Positions 39,375 through 44,195 of a DNA stretch of 44,195 nt are shown piece after piece. The position numbers and the translations under genes are program-made. The notes under the pieces are model-generated. The model saw only the letters and a program-made list of their open reading frames with translations. It had not been told where the DNA came from and searched no databases. The DNA comes from Pseudonocardia halophobica (lineage in GTDB: Bacteria; Actinomycetota; Actinomycetes; Mycobacteriales; Pseudonocardiaceae), in assembly GCF_027922425.1 (NCBI RefSeq), contig NZ_BSFQ01000048.1, positions 1-44,195 on the forward strand, written 5' to 3'. Position 1 is the stretch's first letter. Every line of letters starts with the position of its first letter.

Positions 39375-40379
39375 CTACGCGGAGCGACGAAGTCCGAGGA
39401 ACATCTCGGCATTGGCGGCGAGCGCGGCCAGGTCCGTGCCGGCGGGCAGCGCGTTTCCGCTAGAGCGCCGCACCGCGCATACCGACTCGGCCAGCTGGTC
39501 CGGGAAGAACGGCAGGTCGCTGCCGATCACCAGCCGGTCGGCACCGAAGCGGTGCACAAGCAGGCGCAGGTGCTCGTCGTCGAACACGAGGGTGTCCACG
39601 AAGAGCCGGCTGGCAGCGGCGTCCCACCGCTGCACCGCGCCCGGGTCCGCGCCGCGCGAGGCCGCGACCCGCAGCCGCGGATAGGCCCAGGCGAACGCCC
39701 CACCCCCGTGCGCCAGTGCGACTCGGAGCCCGGGATGTCTCTCCAGCACACCCCCGAAGATCAGCCCGGTCGCGGCGATGGCAGTGTCGGTGAGCATCCC
39801 TAGGCCGAGGTCGTAGGGCTGACCGGTACGGCGCACCACTCCGCGGCCACCGTCCAACGGGTGCACGAACACAGCCAGGTCGGCGTCCTCGCACGCCGCC
39901 CACAGCGGCTCCAGCTCCGGGTCGTCGAGCTCCAGCGCGCCGATCCTGGTGCCGACCTCGAGACCGCGCAGCCCCAACCGCAGGCAGCGGTACAGCTCGG
40001 CCAGCGCCACGCCGGGCTCCGCCGTGGGCAGGCAGCCCAGCCCGTACAGCCGACCGCCCGCCTCCGCGCAGACGTCGGCGATGCCGTCGTTCGTCCAGGC
40101 CGCATAGGCTGCGGGCGCGGCGGGCTCCGCGGCGTACTCCATCGCCACCGGCACCGGGGAGACGACCTGGTGCGACACCCCGGCGCGATCCATTTCGGCC
40201 AGCCGGGGCGCGGTGCGCCACAAGGTGTCGGTGACCACCCGGAACACCTCGCCGTCCCGCAGTATTCGTCCGCGCCCGTCGCCGTCGTCGACCAGCGCCG
40301 GCGCCCCCGCACCCGTGCCCGGGCAGGCCCCGAGGGAGAAGTGGTGGGCGTGGACGTCGACCGCGGTGGGTTCAGACAA
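39375..40379 (-). CDS. Amidohydrolase-2 / ACMSD-family decarboxylase-like protein
   Basis: A 334-residue TIM-barrel protein with the ACMSD-family metal pattern: VDVHAHH near the N-terminus, AVFVHPLDGG (His about 171), ALAHGGGAFAWAYPRL (His about 223) and IGSDLPFF (Asp about 293). Relatives include 2-amino-3-carboxymuconate-6-semialdehyde decarboxylase and other aromatic-acid decarboxylases. In this operon it may decarboxylate a carboxylated ring-cleavage product or an aromatic acid (inference). Its start overlaps the ferredoxin stop by 8 bases. Confidence 0.88.
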   Translation of the reverse strand: MSEPTAVDVHAHHFSLGACPGTGAGAPALVDDGDGRGRILRDGEVFRVVTDTLWRTAPRLAEMDRAGVSHQVVSPVPVAMEYAAEPAAPAAYAAWTNDGIADVCAEAGGRLYGLGCLPTAEPGVALAELYRCLRLGLRGLEVGTRIGALELDDPELEPLWAACEDADLAVFVHPLDGGRGVVRRTGQPYDLGLGMLTDTAIAATGLIFGGVLERHPGLRVALAHGGGAFAWAYPRLRVAASRGADPGAVQRWDAAASRLFVDTLVFDDEHLRLLVHRFGADRLVIGSDLPFFPDQLAESVCAVRRSSGNALPAGTDLAALAANAEMFLGLRRSA

Positions 40380-40689
40380 CGACCGACACCGTCCCGTCCG
40401 CGTCGACCTCGACCGGGTACGAGGTCAGCGGCACACTCGCCGGGAAGCACAGCGGCGCGCCGGTGCGGATGTCGAAGCGGGCCAGGTGCAGGGGGCAGGT
40501 GACCTCGGTGCCCTCGAGGTCGCCGTCCTCGCCCAGCGACCACTCCTCATGGGTGCAGGTGTCGCTGGTGGCGTGGAACTCGCCGTCCTCCGTGCGGAAG
40601 ACGGCGATCGGCTCCACCCCCTCGAACTTCACGGTGCGGGCGGTGCCCGGCTCGAAGTCGGCCTTCGGGCCAACAGGATGTGCGGTCAC
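40372..40689 (-). CDS. Rieske [2Fe-2S] ferredoxin of a ring-hydroxylating dioxygenase
   Basis: A 105-residue Rieske protein with both cluster loops: CTH (Cys45, His47) and CPLH (Cys65, His68), separated as in biphenyl and cumate dioxygenase ferredoxins. It carries electrons from a reductase to the oxygenase alpha subunit. The reductase is not in the window. The GTG start overlaps the SDR stop as GTGA; the gene also overlaps the amidohydrolase start by 8 bases. This confirms one tight operon. Confidence 0.93.
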   Translation of the reverse strand: MTAHPVGPKADFEPGTARTVKFEGVEPIAVFRTEDGEFHATSDTCTHEEWSLGEDGDLEGTEVTCPLHLARFDIRTGAPLCFPASVPLTSYPVEVDADGTVSVVV

Positions 40690-41492
40690 GGCGTCCCTCC
40701 CCCGTCGGTGCCGGGCGCCCACGGCCAGTACTTGGCCGTCGCGCCCCCGTCGACGGTGATGTTGCTTCCTGTGATCATGGCGGCGTCGTCGGAGGCCAGG
40801 AAGACGACCGCGGGCACGTAGTCCGCAGCAGTCGGCAGCCTGCCCGAGGGGTGCAGGCCCCGGAAGTCCATCCGGAACCCCTGAGCCGCGGGTGCAGGCC
40901 CCGGCGGGGGCGGCCCCTCCCTGAGCGTGGCGGTCGGGGTGAACCCGTTGACCCGGATCCTGTGCGCGGCCAGCTCCATCGCCACGGAGCGGGTGAAGTT
41001 GATCAGGCCGCTCTTGGCCGTGCAGTACCCGATGTTGCCGGGCTGCCCCTGCCACGCCGCAGTGGACAGGATGTTGACGATGCTGCCCGGTGCCTCGCGG
41101 GCGATCAGGTCTCGCGCCACCGCCCGCGTGAACAGGAATGCGCCGGACAGGATGATGTCGGTCTGCCTGCGGAACTCCTCGATCGGCATCTCCAGCAGGC
41201 CCTTGTGGTTGAACTGGACCGCGTTGTTGACCAGTACGTCCACCCCGCCCCAGCGCTCGGCGGTGCGGGCGACGACGTCCTCGGCATGCGCCGGGTCGGT
41301 GACGTCCCCCGCCACCGCGATGGCCTCCCCGCCGTTCGCGACGATCTTCGCCGCACAGGCCTCCGCGGTATCGGGGTCGATGTCGGTGCAGGTCACCTGG
41401 GCGCCCTCGGCCGCGAGTCCGAGGGCGATGGCTCCCCCGATGTTCGGGCTGGTCCCGGTGACGACCGCGGTCCGTCCCTCGAGTCGGTTCAC
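40686..41492 (-). CDS. Short-chain dehydrogenase, cis-dihydrodiol dehydrogenase candidate
   Basis: A 268-residue SDR: AVVTGTSPNIGGAIALGL (glycine loop), CTDIDPD (NAD-type acid), VLVNNAV, VNILSTAAW with catalytic Ser, IGYCTAK with YxxxK, GFTPTATLRE and ITVDGGATAKYW. Encoded between dioxygenase subunits and ferredoxin, it most likely oxidises the cis-diol made by the dioxygenase to the catechol. Starts at GTG 41492 overlapping the beta-subunit stop (GTGA). The position-based assignment is an inference; the family call is firm. Confidence 0.88.
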   Translation of the reverse strand: MNRLEGRTAVVTGTSPNIGGAIALGLAAEGAQVTCTDIDPDTAEACAAKIVANGGEAIAVAGDVTDPAHAEDVVARTAERWGGVDVLVNNAVQFNHKGLLEMPIEEFRRQTDIILSGAFLFTRAVARDLIAREAPGSIVNILSTAAWQGQPGNIGYCTAKSGLINFTRSVAMELAAHRIRVNGFTPTATLREGPPPPGPAPAAQGFRMDFRGLHPSGRLPTAADYVPAVVFLASDDAAMITGSNITVDGGATAKYWPWAPGTDGGGTP

Positions 41493-42031
41493 AGGACGAT
41501 GCTCACCTTTCCGTGCGGGCGCAGGGCGTCGAGGTCGACGACGGCCTTGCGCTCGGCGAACCGGAACATCGCCCCCTCACGCACGACGACGTGGCGGTAC
41601 TCCCCCACGTAGGTGTCCATGACCCCGGATCGCATCCGGAAGACGGCGAAGTTCGCCCGGACCAGTAGCCGGTCCCCGTCCGTGGACCGGCCCCGGACGT
41701 TCGTGACCAGCCGCCGGGTCCGCGAGTGCGGGTACTCGGCGTGGGCGGAGCGGGTCAGAAGCGAGTTGACCCGCTGCTCCAGCAGGAACCGGTCGTCCTG
41801 GATGAGGAACAGGTCCTGCTCGGGGTCGCCCTCGGGCAGGTCGGTGGCGGGCACCAGGTACCGCCCGTCGGGGGTGAACAGGTCGAGCCACTCGTGCAGC
41901 TGCCAGCGGTCGAGCAGGTCCGCCTCCTCGGTCAGGAAACGCTCAAGTGCGCGCAGCGTCGCGTCGTCCACGGTGGACCAGCCGACGGCGGAGTGTGGCG
42001 TCGGCACGGCCGTGGGGTGGGCCAGGGTCAT
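41489..42031 (-). CDS. Aromatic-ring-hydroxylating dioxygenase beta subunit
   Basis: A 180-residue SnoaL-like beta subunit: RALERFLTEEADLLDRWQLH, EWLDLFTPDGRYLVPATD, LIQDDRFLLEQRVNSLLT, SRTRRLVTNVRGR and YRHVVVREGAMFRFAERKAV. Beta subunits pack with alpha in an alpha3beta3 oxygenase and mainly stabilise it. It lies 16 bases after the alpha-subunit gene. Confidence 0.93.
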   Translation of the reverse strand: MTLAHPTAVPTPHSAVGWSTVDDATLRALERFLTEEADLLDRWQLHEWLDLFTPDGRYLVPATDLPEGDPEQDLFLIQDDRFLLEQRVNSLLTRSAHAEYPHSRTRRLVTNVRGRSTDGDRLLVRANFAVFRMRSGVMDTYVGEYRHVVVREGAMFRFAERKAVVDLDALRPHGKVSIVL

Positions 42032-42047
42032 ATCGGTCGCCTTCTGC

Positions 42048-43418
42048 TCAGCCCGCGGTGGCGGGCGCGCTCGTCGTGGTGTCGGCCGGGTCCCGCCGGG
42101 TACCCGCCCACACGCCGTCGAGGGGCGCGTGTTCCTCGGGCGGCAGCTCTTCGCCGGTCACGATCACGTTCCAGCGCCGCCACCAGGTGCGCATCTGGAA
42201 CTCGTCGGACCCGGTCGGACGCTCCTTGTTCATGCCCCGCGAGATGTCCGAGTAGCGCAGCTCCCCCCGGCTCGCGAACGAGCGCTGGCACGTCTCCAGC
42301 GCCTCGACGTCGTCCGGGGAGGCGAGCCCGCCCGGGCCCCAGAAGGTGAGGAAGTTGTCCAGCCGCTGCCGGTGGAGCTCCGGCCCCTCGTCCGGTGGTG
42401 CCAGGTGCCAGGCGGAGACCTCCATGTAGTCCGGCGACACCGGGTCGATCTTGCGGATGACCACGCCCATGACGAGGTCGATCACCACCAGGTTGGGGAA
42501 GATCACGAGGTTGCGGGTGCCGCGCATGCGGTCCACCCACGCCTCTCCGTAGGTCTCGGCGAAGCCGCGGAAGCGCTTCTCGCGCTCGGCCTGCCCAGCG
42601 GGGGTCAGGGGCCTGCCGAAGATGCCGCCGGTGACCGGCGAGCCCGCGGTGACGGCGTGTCCGTTGCCCAGGTCGATCCCCCGCGACTGGACGAGGGTGT
42701 TCGTGCTGCCCGCCCCGGTGGCGCGGGCGCGCACCGCGTCGCCCTCGCTGCCCGAGCGTGCCGCGATCGCCATCTCAAAGTACCGCTGGTGCGTGGTGAC
42801 GGCGTGATAGCCGTCGAAGCTGTTCTCCACCAACAGCTTCCAGTTCGCCTTCGCGGAGTACTCGTGAGTCCCCGCCAGGACCCGCATGCCCTCGTTCGAC
42901 TGGTCACAGACCAGGTCGAGGTAGTCCGCGGCGCCCGCGAGGTAGGTCCGCAGGTCGGGTGCCTCCGGGTCGAAGGTGGCGAACACGAAGCCGCGGTAGG
43001 AGTCGACCTGCGCCGGCGCGGCGAGGCCCGGGCGGTCGAAGTCGGGGCCGTAGGACTCGTCGTCGGGCAGCGAGACGAGCTTGCCCGCGTTGCTGAAGCT
43101 CCACCCGTGGTAGAAGCAGGTCATGAACCGGGCGTTGCCGCTCGGTTCCCGGCACAGTGTGGCGCCGCGGTGCGGGCAGGAGTTCACCCAGACCCGGATC
43201 ACGCCCTTGCTGTCCCGGAAGAAGATCACCGGTCGGCCGCCGACTGTCCGCGTGCGGAAGTCGTTGGGCTTGGCGAGCTCGGTCTCGTGACCGACGTACA
43301 GCCAGCACCGGTCGAAGATCAGCTCCTTCTCGCGGGCGAACACGTCGGGATCGACCATCACGGCGCGGTCGACCCGGAACTTCGGCATCTCTCGGTCGTC
43401 GACGATGTACTGCGACAT
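42048..43418 (-). CDS. Rieske ring-hydroxylating dioxygenase alpha subunit
   Basis: A 456-residue oxygenase. Rieske cluster residues are Cys81, His83 (CPHRGATL) and Cys101, His104 (CFYHGWSF). The mononuclear iron site starts at NWKLLVENSFDGYHAVTTH with bridging Asp202 and ligands His205 and His210. The length and the YRGFVFATFD segment fit benzoate, toluate and cumate-type oxygenases rather than naphthalene types, but the substrate cannot be read from sequence alone. TGACGGAG precedes the ATG at 43418. It adds two oxygen atoms to an aromatic ring to give a cis-diol, with the ferredoxin encoded downstream as electron donor. Confidence 0.94.
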   Translation of the reverse strand: MSQYIVDDREMPKFRVDRAVMVDPDVFAREKELIFDRCWLYVGHETELAKPNDFRTRTVGGRPVIFFRDSKGVIRVWVNSCPHRGATLCREPSGNARFMTCFYHGWSFSNAGKLVSLPDDESYGPDFDRPGLAAPAQVDSYRGFVFATFDPEAPDLRTYLAGAADYLDLVCDQSNEGMRVLAGTHEYSAKANWKLLVENSFDGYHAVTTHQRYFEMAIAARSGSEGDAVRARATGAGSTNTLVQSRGIDLGNGHAVTAGSPVTGGIFGRPLTPAGQAEREKRFRGFAETYGEAWVDRMRGTRNLVIFPNLVVIDLVMGVVIRKIDPVSPDYMEVSAWHLAPPDEGPELHRQRLDNFLTFWGPGGLASPDDVEALETCQRSFASRGELRYSDISRGMNKERPTGSDEFQMRTWWRRWNVIVTGEELPPEEHAPLDGVWAGTRRDPADTTTSAPATAG

Positions 43419-43423
43419 CTCCG

Positions 43424-44101
43424 TCAGCTCCTCGTGCTGAGGTCGTGGCGCCGGTCCCAAGCCAGGGCCAGCGGGGTGGCGCGCGGGCTGACCAGCAGGT
43501 CGAACCATTCGACGGTGCGCTGCCAGGTGTCGAACCAGGCCGCGTGCCCGGCCGTCTCGCCGGAGCGGGCGACGAAGCCGTGGCCGACCTCCGGCTCGAC
43601 CACGACCCGGACCAGCTCGGACGCGCGGCGGCCCGCGGCGTCGAGCGCGGCCACCTGCGCCGCGGTCAGGCCGAGGGTCCGGCCCCCGAGGACGACGAGC
43701 GTGGGGACCGCCACCGCGGCCAGGGCGGTGGGCTCGAGGTCGTCGGGGGCGAGCAGGACGACCCCGCCGACCTCGCCCTGCCCGGCCAGGGCGAGCGCGG
43801 CGCCCGCGCTCGCCCCGATCCCGACGACCCCCGTCTGCTCCGGGCCCCACCCGGCCGCGGCCAGCCGCCGCCGGGCCGCGGGCAGGGCGACTCCCACCCC
43901 CTCGTGGGGCACCGCCAGGGTGCAGTAGCCGCGCTCCACCACCAGGTTTAGCCGCTCGGCCGTCTCACCACGGGCGGCGGCGCGCTCCTGCAGCAGCACC
44001 ACCGCACCCCGGGCGCTCGCCCCCAGCTCGAGTGCTGCCACCGCGACCCCGTCCAGGTCGAGCGTTTCCGGTTCGACTCGGGGCATCGCCTCGTGGCCCA
44101 T
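43424..44101 (-). CDS. Dienelactone-hydrolase-like alpha/beta hydrolase
   Basis: A 225-residue compact hydrolase: AVVLLQERAA (oxyanion region), GIGASAGAALAL (nucleophile Ser), PTLVVLGGRTLGLT (Asp region, though the acid is not obvious) and VEVGHGFVA in the form EPEVGHGF (catalytic His). Size and order resemble dienelactone hydrolases, whose Cys nucleophile is replaced by Ser here. It is the first visible gene of the dioxygenase operon, with GGAGG before the ATG at 44101 and 6 bases before the alpha subunit. It may hydrolyse an ester, lactone or ring-cleavage product; uncertain. Confidence 0.78.
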   Translation of the reverse strand: MGHEAMPRVEPETLDLDGVAVAALELGASARGAVVLLQERAAARGETAERLNLVVERGYCTLAVPHEGVGVALPAARRRLAAAGWGPEQTGVVGIGASAGAALALAGQGEVGGVVLLAPDDLEPTALAAVAVPTLVVLGGRTLGLTAAQVAALDAAGRRASELVRVVVEPEVGHGFVARSGETAGHAAWFDTWQRTVEWFDLLVSPRATPLALAWDRRHDLSTRS

Positions 44102-44195
44102 CGGTCCTCCGTAAGGTTGTTGATGTTCGGGACGAGGTGTTCCGGACGCCCGCGACGGCAGGGTGTGGCTGATCGGTTCTTGTCGTTGGTGGCTT
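44102..44195. other. Upstream end of the dioxygenase operon
   Basis: These 94 bases hold the ribosome-binding site of the hydrolase gene. Within them are GTTCGGGACGAGG and GGTGTTCCGGAC-type half-sites that could be part of an operator continuing beyond the window edge. No gene can be supported. Confidence 0.3.

Noticed and set aside
41613..43928. A 771-codon plus-strand open frame opposite the dioxygenase genes
   Set aside because: The minus strand carries complete Rieske and iron-site motifs. The plus frame is Arg/Pro/Ser-rich without family features.
43424..44101. Assignment as the C-C bond hydrolase of the meta pathway
   Set aside because: Such hydrolases are about 280 residues with a clear GxSxG and lid. 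This 225-residue protein is closer to dienelactone hydrolases, so the specific name was not given.

Overview
The window is 44.2 kb of very GC-rich DNA with tightly packed genes. Many start codons overlap the previous stop as ATGA or GTGA, and leaderless starts with TAnnnT -10 boxes are common. Protein families typical of Actinomycetota are present: DUF3040, GAF-ANTAR, CmtR, CadI/ArsI, mycothiol-type DinB/MDMPI and DUF6186-like membrane proteins. A Pseudonocardia-like member of the Pseudonocardiaceae is my best guess, by inference only.

Layout. (1) 1-13.1 kb is mixed chromosomal content. It holds a ferritin-like/hydrolase/membrane gene set, a RibD-type reductase, a PucR regulator with an SDR and an alpha/beta hydrolase on the same strand, a CYP105-like P450 with a TetR regulator behind a large dyad, a STAS protein, two RD-rich coiled-coil proteins, a GAF-ANTAR regulator and small membrane proteins. 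(2) 13.1-25.8 kb is a dense metal and stress block. It contains a MerR regulator fused to HEAT-like repeats plus a second HEAT-like protein behind a textbook 19-bp-spacer MerR promoter; cmtR with a cation diffusion facilitator; an ArsR-rhodanese/MFS unit divergent from an MBL-rhodanese/MFS unit around a palindromic operator; an ArsR/SRPBCC/DinB operon; and an ars operon (arsR-acr3-arsC and a phosphoesterase-like gene) divergent from cadI/arsI. (3) 26-27.3 kb has a STAS protein coupled to a MEDS-HATPase kinase. (4) 27.3-29.5 kb is a scrapyard of gene fragments and small charged proteins. It is bounded by two copies of a 39-bp direct repeat, one of which contains the 3' half of a tRNA. (5) From about 29.5 kb to the right edge lies what I infer to be an integrative island: tRNA fragment, tyrosine integrase, gene remnants, then a catabolic cluster. 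In transcription order (right to left) the cluster encodes an alpha/beta hydrolase, a two-subunit Rieske ring-hydroxylating dioxygenase, an SDR (cis-diol dehydrogenase candidate), a Rieske ferredoxin, an ACMSD-family amidohydrolase, an IclR regulator, a second P450, a frameshifted SDR, a LuxR regulator, and the hydratase, acylating acetaldehyde dehydrogenase and aldolase of a meta-cleavage lower pathway.

How the catabolic genes may work together (inference): the dioxygenase, ferredoxin and SDR would turn an aromatic acid into a catechol-type diol. Extradiol cleavage would follow, but no extradiol dioxygenase or ferredoxin reductase is visible here. The ACMSD-like enzyme could decarboxylate a carboxylated ring-cleavage product. 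Hydratase, aldolase and dehydrogenase would then give pyruvate and acetyl-CoA. The SDR between P450 and LuxR appears broken by two single-base deletions in G runs, which may be real decay or assembly error.
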